This document shows positions 9,900-19,380 of a stretch of DNA of 64,000 bases, one piece after another. This DNA is from Stieleria maiorica. Lineage in GTDB: Bacteria > Planctomycetota > Planctomycetia > Pirellulales > Pirellulaceae. Location: the NCBI RefSeq assembly GCF_008035925.1, contig NZ_CP036264.1, positions 6,171,641 to 6,235,640 on the forward strand, written 5' to 3'. A model generated the notes under the pieces. That model ran no database searches and was not told where the DNA came from. It was given only the letters and a program-made list of their open reading frames with translations. The stretch's first letter is position 1; every line of letters begins with the position of its first letter. The translations under genes were made by a program, and so were the position numbers.

Positions 9900-11210
9900 T
9901 CATTCCGCCGTTCCGATGCGAACGAGCTGTTCGCGGCGTTCATTGCCGTCGCCGATTCCGACGCGAAGGTAGATCGAACCGTCAACGATCGCCGGGCTGG
10001 CGTAACAATCGTCGCCCAACCGATTCTTCGCGACCTGCCGGTACTCGTCGCCCGACGCTTGGAAGACGTAGGTGTTTCCGGACAGGTCTGCGGCGTAGAC
10101 ATTCCCGTTGCACAGCACGGGTGAGCTGCTGAAGCTGCCGCCCAAGCGTTTTTTCCATCGGATCGTCCCGTCTTCGGCCGACCAGCACAGTGCGATTCCG
10201 TCATCGTTGACGGCAAAGACGTGTTCCCCGTCGGTGATCAACGAGGGTTCATAGACCTTCGTTCGGTCCGACCAGATTCGCTCGCCCTTCGCGGACAAGC
10301 AGACCGTTTCCTTCTCCGGGTACCCGCCGGCGGCAAAGATCCGATCGTCGGTCGTTACGACCGTGCCACAGGTCGCTTCGGCAATGCACTGGGTTTCCCA
10401 CAGCTCTTCGCCCGTCGCAGGATCGTAGCTGGCCAAGCGATCGCCGCCGCTGATCAACACTTGATCCACTCCACCTACGGTTGCCACATGGGGACTGGAA
10501 TAGGAACTGGCGTTGCCGCGTTTGGTGCGCCATGCGATCTCGCCGCTTTTAAGATCCATTCCCACCAGATAGCCGCCGCCGAAGTTGTCTGCTGCGATGA
10601 TGACCAGCGACTTGTACAACACGGGCGAAGGGGCGTAGCCGAACTTTGACGCAAACGCACCGATGTCACGTTGCCAAACTTGGTTGCCCTCCAGGTCCAA
10701 CGCTGTCACAAACACTCGCTGGCTGTTCAGGTGCGCGGTCACCAGCAAGTCACCATCGGAAGCCAACGTGCCATTCGCGTTGGTTGCCTTGTGGTGAACG
10801 TCACGATCACTGGGAAAGCCGCCCTTGTGAACCGTCGTTTGCCAGCGCTGATCCCCGGTTTCGCGATCATACGCGACCACGATCTGTTCCGATTTAGAAT
10901 CGATCGCCGAACCCACCACGACCAGATCGCCGACGACAATCGGGCTGCTGTGCCCGCGTCCCGGCACGTCGCTCTTCCACACCACATTGGTCGCATCGTC
11001 CCAAGTCGTCGGCAGCGGTTGGGCATCGGAAATTCCGTCCCCGTTCGGGCCACGCCACTGGGGCCACTGCCCGGCCAAATCGCTGAAGTCGCGTTCGGAG
11101 ACGACCACACCGCTTTGGCTGAGTGAGACTTCGTCGACCGGCGTCTGCTTGCGACAGCCGACCAATGCGACAAGACCAATGACCAATAGTTTGACCGGAG
11201 TTTGAGTCAT
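9900..11210 (-). CDS. PQQ-like beta-propeller lipoprotein
   Basis: 436 residues from ATG 11210. The N-terminus MTQTPVKLLVIGLVALVGC is a lipoprotein signal with lipobox LVGC, so it should be membrane-anchored. The body is a series of PQQ/BamB-type blades, with repeated motifs such as GDLVVVGSAIDSKSEQIVV, TGEELW and DGTIRWKK. It starts WPQWRGPNGDG, the hallmark of planctomycete outer PQQ-repeat proteins. The upstream in-frame start at 11306 would add 32 residues before the signal and is rejected. Likely scaffold or dehydrogenase-like; no catalytic residues can be assigned from sequence alone. Confidence 0.88.
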   Translation of the reverse strand: MTQTPVKLLVIGLVALVGCRKQTPVDEVSLSQSGVVVSERDFSDLAGQWPQWRGPNGDGISDAQPLPTTWDDATNVVWKSDVPGRGHSSPIVVGDLVVVGSAIDSKSEQIVVAYDRETGDQRWQTTVHKGGFPSDRDVHHKATNANGTLASDGDLLVTAHLNSQRVFVTALDLEGNQVWQRDIGAFASKFGYAPSPVLYKSLVIIAADNFGGGYLVGMDLKSGEIAWRTKRGNASSYSSPHVATVGGVDQVLISGGDRLASYDPATGEELWETQCIAEATCGTVVTTDDRIFAAGGYPEKETVCLSAKGERIWSDRTKVYEPSLITDGEHVFAVNDDGIALCWSAEDGTIRWKKRLGGSFSSSPVLCNGNVYAADLSGNTYVFQASGDEYRQVAKNRLGDDCYASPAIVDGSIYLRVGIGDGNERREQLVRIGTAE

Positions 11211-11389
11211 AGGACCGCGATTGAACAGGAGGAAATCTGTCAGCCAATAAGAAGCGTTCGCTGAAAGGTGAGTTGAGCTGAATTGATGGCAGGATTCAAG
11301 TTCCACCTCGTCAGTCGAAAGATTTCCTCGACGTTTTCTTGTCTAAAGCTGCTCTCCTACGCTCTGTTTTTCTGCCCCCAATTTTTCTG

Positions 11390-11941
11390 TCATCTCTCTT
11401 CTGCCGTCGATCCCACGAACGGATTGGAATGCGAAACATTGCGGCGCCGACCCGAGTGCTCGGTGGCCTCCACCGACAAGGCATCAAGTTCCGACCCTTG
11501 CTGGACGATCGATCGAACTTCCGCCGCAACCCGTTCGGGTTCGTAGCCGATCGTTGACAATCCGAGCCAGAACACGAGTGCGCAGAAACCCGTGGCGGCC
11601 AGACAGATCGTACTGTGGGCCAATCCGATCAGGGCAGCGGAGAAGCGATCACATCTGGCCGAATTCGAGACCATCATCAACACCACGACGAACGAAGCCG
11701 GCATCGCCAGAAAGCCCAGGGGACCCAAGAAGCCGTATCCCACCAGCAGCGTCGCCCCGATCGCGACGATCATTTTTAATTTCAGGACGGCACACCCCGC
11801 ATAGCTCGGAACGTCTTCGCCGAAGTACGCCATGCACAGTTGCAAGGAAAAGACCCAGCACGCAAGAACCGTGACCAAAAACGCCAACGCACCCGCGATC
11901 AGAATCCAACCGGTCGAGCTAATTTGAATCGCGTCAATCAT
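11390..11941 (-). CDS. Small polytopic membrane protein, unknown function
   Basis: 183 residues from ATG 11941, preceded by GGGGAGAAAAGG. Four hydrophobic segments are visible (about residues 12-35, 52-72, 76-92 and 105-130), followed by a polar C-terminal tail rich in Glu and Arg. No family was recognised. A longer frame from 12007 would add 22 charged residues with no added features. It is separated from the PQQ lipoprotein by about 180 bases on the same strand, so co-transcription is uncertain. Confidence 0.6.
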   Translation of the reverse strand: MIDAIQISSTGWILIAGALAFLVTVLACWVFSLQLCMAYFGEDVPSYAGCAVLKLKMIVAIGATLLVGYGFLGPLGFLAMPASFVVVLMMVSNSARCDRFSAALIGLAHSTICLAATGFCALVFWLGLSTIGYEPERVAAEVRSIVQQGSELDALSVEATEHSGRRRNVSHSNPFVGSTAEER

Positions 11942-12191
11942 TTGAACCTTTTCTCCCCGGCACGCGGCAAAGCACAACCGTTCGTGCCGCGCGAGGATGC
12001 GTGCCACAGTTCGCCTTCTGGAACCTACAATGCGTTTTCCCGGACGCCGCCGCCGATGCGGCTAAAAAACGATAGAACGGAATCCTCTCCCCTCCCCAGA
12101 TCCTGGCGTTGCAACGCACTGTTTCTGCGCCGTGAATGCCGCGGCAACCTTCACAACCACCCCAAGTACTCCCCCACCATCATTGATAATC

Positions 12192-13553
12192 ATGCTCACT
12201 GCCCGATTCGGATCGATCATCTTGGCTGTTTCTCTCGCAACGCTCACGGTTCACGCAGACGTTCCCAAGGGGTTGGTTGGCGATGGCGTGGCCGACGACA
12301 CCGCGGCGATCCAAGCAGCCGTGGATGCAAAGACCGGATTGATCGAATTCGGCCGCGGCGTTTACCGGCTGACCAAACCGATCACGATCGACTTGGACCG
12401 CGTCGGCTGGACCAGTTTGCGAGGTGACGGGGTGGCTCAGTTCAAGATGGAAGCTGCCGGCCCGGCGTTTCGGTTTATCGGCACGCACGACGGGACGGCC
12501 AGCCCGCGGACGGTCAAGCCGAACGTTTGGGATCGCCAACGCACGCCGATGGTCGATGGCATCGAGATCCTCGGCGGTCATCCAGACGCATGCGGGATTG
12601 AGGCCAACGGAACCATGCAATTGACGCTGACCCGCGTGGTCGTCCGCAAGGCCAAGCATGCCATTCACCTGATCGGTCGCAATCGCAACGTCACGTTGTC
12701 GGAGTGCCACCTTTACGAAAACAACGGCATCGGCGTGTATTTGGATCGGTTGAATCTGCACCAAATCAACATCGCCAACTGCCACATCAGCTACAACGCC
12801 GGCGGCGGAATCGTCTCGCGCGGCAGCGAGATCCGCAATCTGCAAATCGGCACCTGTGACATCGAAGGCAACATGGGTGATGCGTCCTCGCAGCCCACCG
12901 CCAACGTCTTGCTCGACTCGACCGACACCTCCGTCGGCGAAGTGGCGATCGTCGGCTGCACCATCCAGCACACACACGACGCGCCCGGATCAGCAAACAT
13001 TCGCATCAACGGTTGGTCCGACCGGCGCCCGTTCACGGACGAACGCCGAACCGGCAACATCACCATCGCCGACAACGTGCTGTCGGACGTCCAAACCAAC
13101 CTGGACATCACCGCGGTGCGCGGGATCACGATCAGCGGCAACACGATGTGGAAAGGCTACGCAGCAAATGCCATCATGCGGGATTGCAAACAGGTCGTCA
13201 TGACTGGAAATCTGTACGACCGCAATCCACGCTATCACTACGGAGATGGCGGAAAGGCCAAACTGGGTGTGATCATCGAAGATTGTCGCGACGTCACCAT
13301 CAACGGCGACCACTACGGCGGCGAGGTGATCGAGCATCCCGCCGCATTGCAACTGCGCCGCTGTGACGGGGTCAACATTCACGGATGCTCGTTCTCAGCT
13401 GTCTCGCAAGCCGGCATCCGTGTCGACGGCGTCCAGTTCGGATTGATCGCGAATTGTCTGTTCACCGCGATCACCGGCGATGCGGTCGATGTCCAACAGG
13501 CCGGCGGCAGCGACGTCGATGCCATCTCCAATCGCTTCCGCCGGTTGGACTAA
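12192..13553 (+). CDS. Secreted right-handed parallel beta-helix protein
   Basis: 453 residues from ATG 12192, where a Sec signal peptide begins (MLTARFGSIILAVSLATL, cleavage after VHA). The first mature segment, GDGVADDTAAIQAAVDA, is the classic start of pectate-lyase-3/glycoside-hydrolase-28-like beta-helices. Many following short rungs contain N/C-ladder motifs (for example NVTLSECHLYENNGIGVYL). Such proteins bind or cleave acidic polysaccharides, which fits the sulfatases and sialidase nearby. No definite catalytic residues can be picked out, so the activity is inferred. Confidence 0.82.
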   Translation: MLTARFGSIILAVSLATLTVHADVPKGLVGDGVADDTAAIQAAVDAKTGLIEFGRGVYRLTKPITIDLDRVGWTSLRGDGVAQFKMEAAGPAFRFIGTHDGTASPRTVKPNVWDRQRTPMVDGIEILGGHPDACGIEANGTMQLTLTRVVVRKAKHAIHLIGRNRNVTLSECHLYENNGIGVYLDRLNLHQINIANCHISYNAGGGIVSRGSEIRNLQIGTCDIEGNMGDASSQPTANVLLDSTDTSVGEVAIVGCTIQHTHDAPGSANIRINGWSDRRPFTDERRTGNITIADNVLSDVQTNLDITAVRGITISGNTMWKGYAANAIMRDCKQVVMTGNLYDRNPRYHYGDGGKAKLGVIIEDCRDVTINGDHYGGEVIEHPAALQLRRCDGVNIHGCSFSAVSQAGIRVDGVQFGLIANCLFTAITGDAVDVQQAGGSDVDAISNRFRRLD

Positions 13554-13901
13554 TGCCCGGCGTCTTTGTCGAATCGAACCTGACAAGTCGACAAGAAACG
13601 GCCGATCCATGCGGCCCCCCATCGTACTGCCCCCATCATTGTGCCCCGCATCATTCTGCCTCACCCTTGCCGGTCCGAGGGGCAGATCCAATGCCCTCCG
13701 CTGCTACGCTGACGTTGCCTGACGATCCGTGAAAGTACGGGCTGCGATCGGCATGGTGGTCCGGATTGAGCCTGAAAGAGGGGGGCGAAAGAGATTTTGG
13801 GCGCGCGGGGCAATCGTATCGGATACCCTGGTGTCCGCCGATCTCGCCGGTCGGCGCCCTCGCTCATCTTACTTTTCGTGATTCGCTCTTCGATCGTCCC
13901 A
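13554..13901. other. Intergenic region with CATCATTCTGCC-type repeats
   Basis: 348 bases with no gene. At 13615-13660 three degenerate copies of the CCCCATCATTCTG motif follow one another, on the opposite strand sense to the array at 24975-25120 and matching 31697-31722. The rest of the gap before the ELWxxDGT gene has no evident structure. Confidence 0.6.
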
Positions 13902-16900
13902 ATGCCACTGCTTCATTCATCCCCGGCCGCTGGAAATCGGCGTCGGGCAGACCGTGTGAATCGACGTCGACGTCTCGCATCGTTGATCGAGCGATTGGAA
14001 CGTCGCGAACTGTTGGCGTTTGACGTCGGTCTGTTGGCCGACATCAATCAGCAAGGCGTGTCTGCGGCGATTGATTCTCTGGTTCAGTTTCGTGACGAAG
14101 CCTATTTCGTTGCCGATGACGGGCGGAGCGGAAGTGAGTTATGGAAAAGCGACGGTACGGCCGAGGGGACCCGAATGGTCGTCGATCTGCTGCCGGGGCC
14201 GGACGGGTCGTTGCCCGAAGAATTGACCGTGTTGGGGTCGGAGCTGTTCTTCACGGCGCTAGATGAATTTGGCGAAACCGACCTTTGGAAAACCGATGGC
14301 ACCACGGCGGGAACGACCTTGGTGTTCGACGCCGATGTCAATGAAGCCTACTACTTGCGCGATCTGACGGCATCGGGGCAAAAACTGTTCTTCACCGCCT
14401 ATCAATACCAGACCGGGTACGAGCTGTGGGTTCACGATAACGTCACCGGCGGGACGATGCTGGTCAAAGACATCAATCCCGACCAAAGTATCATTGACCG
14501 TCCGCAAGAATTGACCGATGTCAACGGAACCCTGTTCTTCACCTCCTATGAGAATGGGTATGAAAACCGCGAGTTGTGGAAAAGCGATGGGACTGCGGCT
14601 GGGACCGTGATGGTCAAGGATCTTGCGATCGACACGAGCGATCCGTTGAATCCTGATCCTTCGATCAGTTCGTATCCGACTTCGTTGACCAACATCGACG
14701 GCGTGTTGTTTTTTGTTGCCGAGGACCCGGAGAGCGGCGTCGAGTTGTTCCGGAGTGATGGGACGTCTGGCGGTACCGTGCAAGTCGCCGACCTGAACCC
14801 GAACGGTTCGTCATACCCGGACGATTTGACGGCTTTCGATGGGCATGTCTTTTTCTCGGCCGATGACGGTGTGACCGGCCGACAGTTGTTCAAAAGCCAC
14901 CTGACGTCCGGTGATACGATGATGGTTGCAAACACCGCCGGCGGCCAAGACGCCTCGAACCCGACCGACTTGGAGGTCGTCGGGCAGACCCTGTTCTTCG
15001 CCGCCGAAGGTGTCGTGCCGGCGACCACCGTCAGTGCTGCGATCCCGACCCTGTCGGCCGACAATTCCATCTTGAACGGTTCGGCTTATGCAGGCGTCGT
15101 GGCGGAGGTCACCACCGGTCCCGATCGCGGCAACCTCGCCATTTTCGGCAGCAACGGCGTCTTCACCGCAAAGCCGCAAAACGGTTCCAACGACGGCCCC
15201 GGCTGGGTCGCCGCCGGAGCCAAGATCGGTGACGCGGGCGTGGTGCTGGATACATTGGCGCCGAACGACTTTTATCTCGCCGACATCGATTCGGGTGACT
15301 TGGTCGATGACTTCTGGGAATGGACGATCTCCGACGCCGCGGGGCTGACCAACATTAACTTCTCCGGATTTGCATCAGGGAATCAATTCGACGAAGCCCA
15401 CGAAGGCTTGGTGTTTGAATTGTTCCTCAACAACTCGCCGACGCGAACGGCCGTGTTGGAGTTGGCCGGCGACGAACTGGACAACTGGTACGCCTCACGT
15501 GCGGCGGCTAACATTGCGATCAGCGATCCAGGGGGCGCCACCGTCACGACGGCAACCATTCGCATGACGCTCGGGCGTGACGGAGCGGCCACGTTTGCCG
15601 ACGGAGGTTCCGAAGCGATCGTGGTGGGCGCACAACTGACTGCGGACCTGTCACCCCAGACGACGGCGCGCGTTCCCGTCGGTCGCGAATTGCACCAGAC
15701 CACCGGTACGGCTGCCGGAACGGAGCTGGTCAAGGATCTGGTTCCCGGCAGTGGCTCCAACCCCAGCGATCTGACGCAATCCGGCGGCCTGCTGTATTTT
15801 TCCGCCGATGAACCGGTCGGTACCGGACGCGAGTTGTGGGTCAGCGACGGAACGTCCGGCGGGACGTTGCGGTTGATCGATTCACGGCCCGGCAACGATG
15901 CATACGGCGCACCGCTGGACGGAGATCCGCAAAACCTGGCCGACGTTGACGGGACATTGTTCTTCACCACCGTGGATGATTTCAATGACCGCGAACTGTG
16001 GACCAGCAACGGCGCTGCGCCCACCACTCATCCGGTTGCCAACATCAATCCCGGGACGCAATCGGCCGGCATTCGCAACGTCACTCCGGTCGGCGATCAG
16101 ATCTACTTCATCGCCGAAGATGGCATCAACGGCGAAGCGGTGTGGCAGGCCGATCCGGACAGCGGCTCGGTCACGATGATCGCCGACATGACACCTTCGG
16201 CGATCGACAAGGTGTCGGGGCTGGCGAAATTCGGCAGTGGCGTGGTGTTTTACAATTCGATCGCGGGATCCGGTGGCGCGATGTACTACTACGACGGTTC
16301 GAACGCCGTCGAATTCTTGGCCAGGGCTCCGGTCTCCGTCGACTTGGAGGGGACGATGTTCGTCGAGAACCCGGCGGAGGGTCGTGTGTACTTCGTCGTC
16401 AATGATGCAACGATGGGCGAGGAACTCTGGAGCAGTGATGGAACGTCGGCAGGGACGGCGATGGTCCAGGATCTCAACGGCGGAAACGTCGGCAGCGATC
16501 CGAGGGATCTGACCGCGTTCAACGGCCGGGTCTACTTTTCCGCCGACGATGGCGTCTCGGGGCGCGAGCTGTTTTCCGCCGACGGCGGCGGGATCGGCAT
16601 CCAGATCGAACGGGACATCAATCCCGGCACCGTCGGTAGCGACCCCTGGGATTTAACGACCAGCGGCGGACGCCTGTTCTTTTCTGCCGACGATGGCACC
16701 AATGGTCGCGAGCTGCACACGTCGACCGGAACGATGTTTGACATCAATCCTGGCGGTTCCTCCGACCCCGGCGCACTGACCGACATCGGCGGCACGCTCT
16801 ATTTCGCCGCGGACAACGGAGTCGATGGTTCGGAACCGTTCCTATCCGACGGCACGGTGGCCAGCCAAGTCGCCGACATCGGCCCGCTGAGCAACAGTTC

Positions 16901-18389
16901 AAATCCCGACGGATTCACCGAGGTCGGTGGCAAGGTCTACTTTGCGGCCGAACAATCCAACCGTGGCGCCTTGTTGGAAGTCTTCTCGGGCATCGCCGGC
17001 ACCCAGCTGACCGACCTGACCGGCGCGCCAAATTACCCGGATGCTCCCGATTCGGTGGCCCTGCTCGACGCCTTCGAGATCCCGACCAATGCGGGCAGCA
17101 ATTATGGCGCTCGGGTCCGCGCCTACCTGACGGTTCCCACGAGCGGCGACTACACGTTTTGGATCGCGTCGGATGACCAGGGATCGTTGCTGTTGAGTTC
17201 CGACGAGAATCCTGCCAACGCAACTCAGATCGCGTCGGTTCCGGTGTGGACCAGCGCGCGCCAATACGACAAGTACCCCGCCGATCAGCAATCGGCTGCG
17301 GTTTCTTTGGTCGCCGGCCAAGTCTATTACATCGAAGCGTTGATGAAGGAAGGCAGCGGCGGTGACAATTTGTCCGTCGCCTGGGCCGGTCCCGAGATCG
17401 CCGGTCCGACCGTGATCGACGGACAGTATCTCACCCGATTCGGCGTCAGCCCCACCGACTTGGGCACCGGACGGGAGTTGTGGATCACCGACGGAACCTC
17501 CGCCGGGACGGACTTGGTCGCGGATCTCCAGCCCGGCATCCAAAGCAGCGATCCCCAGCTCCAGGCGTCGACCGGATTGAGGCTGCTGCTGAGTGTGACC
17601 GATGACGGAGCGGTCGGTCGCGAGCCGTGGAGCAGTGGCGGCGCGGCGGCCAACACCGCCTTGATCACAGACTTGAACCAAGACCTGCGTTACGGAAGCA
17701 ATCCGGAACAGTTTCAGCGTTTCGGCGACGGCTTCATCTTTGTCGCTGACGATGGCTTGGTCGGAAACGAATTGTTCCAATTGACGATCAATGCCCCGCT
17801 CGCGCCGACGGTCGAAATTGCGGCGCCGCCGGGAGTGTATCCGCCGGTCGGGCAAATGCAGCGTTCGATGCTCGAATCGGTCAGCCTGGTCTTTGAGGAA
17901 GAAGTCTCGATTACCGAATCCGGCATCGAACTCGTCAACCGCGACACCGGGACGGAGGTGACGTCGTTGATCGTGAATTCTGTGTTCCGTAACGGACAAA
18001 CGATCGTCGAACTCACGTTTGGCCCCGGACCCTCGGTCGTTACCCGCGACCAAGCCGGCACGACCGGATTGCTGAATTCGTTGGCCGACGGGAACTATCA
18101 ATTGACGGTGCGTTCGACTGCCGTCGCGTCGCTGCAGACGGGATTGAATCTCGACGTCGACTTCGTGCACGGTGAACTGGCGGCCGATCGCTTCTTCCGC
18201 TTCTACGGTGACAGTGACGGAGACCGTGATGTGGACGGGCAAGACTATGGACGTTTCGGCACGACGTTTCTGCGCACGTCACCGGACGAATACAATCCCG
18301 ATTTGGACTTCGATGGCGATGGTGACGTCGACGGTCAAGACTATGGCCGGTTCGGAGTGCGGTTCCTGAAACGCCTGGATCATTCATGA
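13902..18389 (+). CDS. Giant ELWxxDGT-repeat surface protein with PA14-like and dockerin-like domains
   Basis: 1495 residues from ATG 13902 (an earlier GTG at 13878 is possible). The N-terminus has an Arg-rich stretch followed by IERLERRELLAFD, a variant of the planctomycete LEPR-XLL export motif. The body repeats ELWKSDGTAAGT-like units, with at least a dozen copies. An unrelated block interrupts them at about residues 385-590, and a PA14-like module (GDYTFWIASDDQGSLLLS) lies at about 1070-1180. The C-terminus has paired Ca-binding loops (DSDGDRDVDGQDYGRFG, then DFDGDGDVDGQDYGRFG), typical of dockerin type I. Probable exported or attached adhesin or carbohydrate-binding protein. Confidence 0.88.
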   Translation: MPLLHSSPAAGNRRRADRVNRRRRLASLIERLERRELLAFDVGLLADINQQGVSAAIDSLVQFRDEAYFVADDGRSGSELWKSDGTAEGTRMVVDLLPGPDGSLPEELTVLGSELFFTALDEFGETDLWKTDGTTAGTTLVFDADVNEAYYLRDLTASGQKLFFTAYQYQTGYELWVHDNVTGGTMLVKDINPDQSIIDRPQELTDVNGTLFFTSYENGYENRELWKSDGTAAGTVMVKDLAIDTSDPLNPDPSISSYPTSLTNIDGVLFFVAEDPESGVELFRSDGTSGGTVQVADLNPNGSSYPDDLTAFDGHVFFSADDGVTGRQLFKSHLTSGDTMMVANTAGGQDASNPTDLEVVGQTLFFAAEGVVPATTVSAAIPTLSADNSILNGSAYAGVVAEVTTGPDRGNLAIFGSNGVFTAKPQNGSNDGPGWVAAGAKIGDAGVVLDTLAPNDFYLADIDSGDLVDDFWEWTISDAAGLTNINFSGFASGNQFDEAHEGLVFELFLNNSPTRTAVLELAGDELDNWYASRAAANIAISDPGGATVTTATIRMTLGRDGAATFADGGSEAIVVGAQLTADLSPQTTARVPVGRELHQTTGTAAGTELVKDLVPGSGSNPSDLTQSGGLLYFSADEPVGTGRELWVSDGTSGGTLRLIDSRPGNDAYGAPLDGDPQNLADVDGTLFFTTVDDFNDRELWTSNGAAPTTHPVANINPGTQSAGIRNVTPVGDQIYFIAEDGINGEAVWQADPDSGSVTMIADMTPSAIDKVSGLAKFGSGVVFYNSIAGSGGAMYYYDGSNAVEFLARAPVSVDLEGTMFVENPAEGRVYFVVNDATMGEELWSSDGTSAGTAMVQDLNGGNVGSDPRDLTAFNGRVYFSADDGVSGRELFSADGGGIGIQIERDINPGTVGSDPWDLTTSGGRLFFSADDGTNGRELHTSTGTMFDINPGGSSDPGALTDIGGTLYFAADNGVDGSEPFLSDGTVASQVADIGPLSNSSNPDGFTEVGGKVYFAAEQSNRGALLEVFSGIAGTQLTDLTGAPNYPDAPDSVALLDAFEIPTNAGSNYGARVRAYLTVPTSGDYTFWIASDDQGSLLLSSDENPANATQIASVPVWTSARQYDKYPADQQSAAVSLVAGQVYYIEALMKEGSGGDNLSVAWAGPEIAGPTVIDGQYLTRFGVSPTDLGTGRELWITDGTSAGTDLVADLQPGIQSSDPQLQASTGLRLLLSVTDDGAVGREPWSSGGAAANTALITDLNQDLRYGSNPEQFQRFGDGFIFVADDGLVGNELFQLTINAPLAPTVEIAAPPGVYPPVGQMQRSMLESVSLVFEEEVSITESGIELVNRDTGTEVTSLIVNSVFRNGQTIVELTFGPGPSVVTRDQAGTTGLLNSLADGNYQLTVRSTAVASLQTGLNLDVDFVHGELAADRFFRFYGDSDGDRDVDGQDYGRFGTTFLRTSPDEYNPDLDFDGDGDVDGQDYGRFGVRFLKRLDHS

Positions 18390-18626
18390 ATCGGATTGCC
18401 GATCCGGCTCCGCGTGACCGGGGGCGTCGGCTGCGGCAATGATCAGCTGATTCGATGCGACCCCCAGACCCAAAAACAGCGGCGGGATCAATATGATCCA
18501 CGGAAACCGAGCGGCATCACTGGCGAATGCTTTCAATCCGAGATCAAAAATGATCGGAAGAGCCATTGCCGCCACCCAATAGAACATGTTGGCTTTAACG
18601 AGTTTTTTTGTGTGCATCGATTTCAT
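18384..18626 (-). CDS. Small membrane protein, unknown function
   Basis: 80 residues with two hydrophobic segments (about 14-33 and 42-66) and a polar Asp/Ser-rich C-terminus. Its 3' end overlaps the stop of the ELWxxDGT gene by six bases on the opposite strand, a compact convergent arrangement. No family recognised. It could be an accessory subunit; the coding call rests on the membrane pattern and on a clean start at ATG 18626. Confidence 0.55.
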   Translation of the reverse strand: MKSMHTKKLVKANMFYWVAAMALPIIFDLGLKAFASDAARFPWIILIPPLFLGLGVASNQLIIAAADAPGHAEPDRQSDS

Positions 18627-18792
18627 CGCAGGGGCCTAAGGTGGGGAAGGTGCTTAGGGAGTTGGCAGTTCCCGGTCGATCCGGCAACGGAGCTCCGCGA
18701 TTGATTGAACGCCGGCTCGGCGTTCGTGGGCTGCCGAAAAGGGGCAGGAATCCTTGTTTTCCGTCGGAATGTAATGCTCGTCTAACGCACGA

Positions 18793-19296
18793 TCAGTCCG
18801 AATCGCCATACGCACCGGCGGAGTAGGTCAGTTCGTAGCTGTGAGAATAGATTTCGATGATGTTGCCGAAAGGGTCTTCGCAGTACACCATCCGGTAGGG
18901 TTTTTCACCGGGGTAATATTCGCGGACCGGCATTCGTTGCTTGCCGCCGTTTTCGACGATCCGCTTGGCGAGACCTTCCACGTCGGGGTCCTGCACACAA
19001 AAGTGGAACACGCCGGTCTTCCAGTACTCGAAATTGTTTTCCGGCTTTTCTGCATTCGCAAACTCAAAGAGTTCGACACCGATTTTGTCGCCGGTCGCCA
19101 AATGGGCAATCCTGAACCGTCCCCAGCCATCGCCGAAAACGTCGTCGCACATCACGCCGATCGCAGAATCATCGGAGACGATTTCGGTCGGCGGCATGAT
19201 GACATACCATCCCAGCGTTTCGGTGTAGAACTCAACGGCGCGGTCGAGATCCGTGACGGAGATGCCGATGTGGGAAAACGATCTTGGATAGGTCAT
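18793..19296 (-). CDS. VOC superfamily (glyoxalase-like) protein
   Basis: 167 residues made of two beta-alpha-beta-beta-beta modules. The first strand has FSHIGISVTDLDRAVEFYTETLGW, the second FHFCVQDPDVEGLAKRIVENGG, and the end CEDPFGNIIEIYSHSYEL. Metal-ligand candidates are His9 in the first module, the His of VFHFCV and the Glu of IIEIYSH, as in glyoxalase I and extradiol dioxygenases. Substrate not predictable. It follows the minus-strand sulfatase by 84 bases on the same strand, so the two could be co-transcribed. Confidence 0.85.
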   Translation of the reverse strand: MTYPRSFSHIGISVTDLDRAVEFYTETLGWYVIMPPTEIVSDDSAIGVMCDDVFGDGWGRFRIAHLATGDKIGVELFEFANAEKPENNFEYWKTGVFHFCVQDPDVEGLAKRIVENGGKQRMPVREYYPGEKPYRMVYCEDPFGNIIEIYSHSYELTYSAGAYGDSD

Positions 19297-19380
19297 TGTG
19301 TGCTCAAAAGTGAATAGGACCGCGAGATCACCGATGCCTGGCGAGAGGCTGACGCCGGCTGATCGACGACGCCGTCCAGA

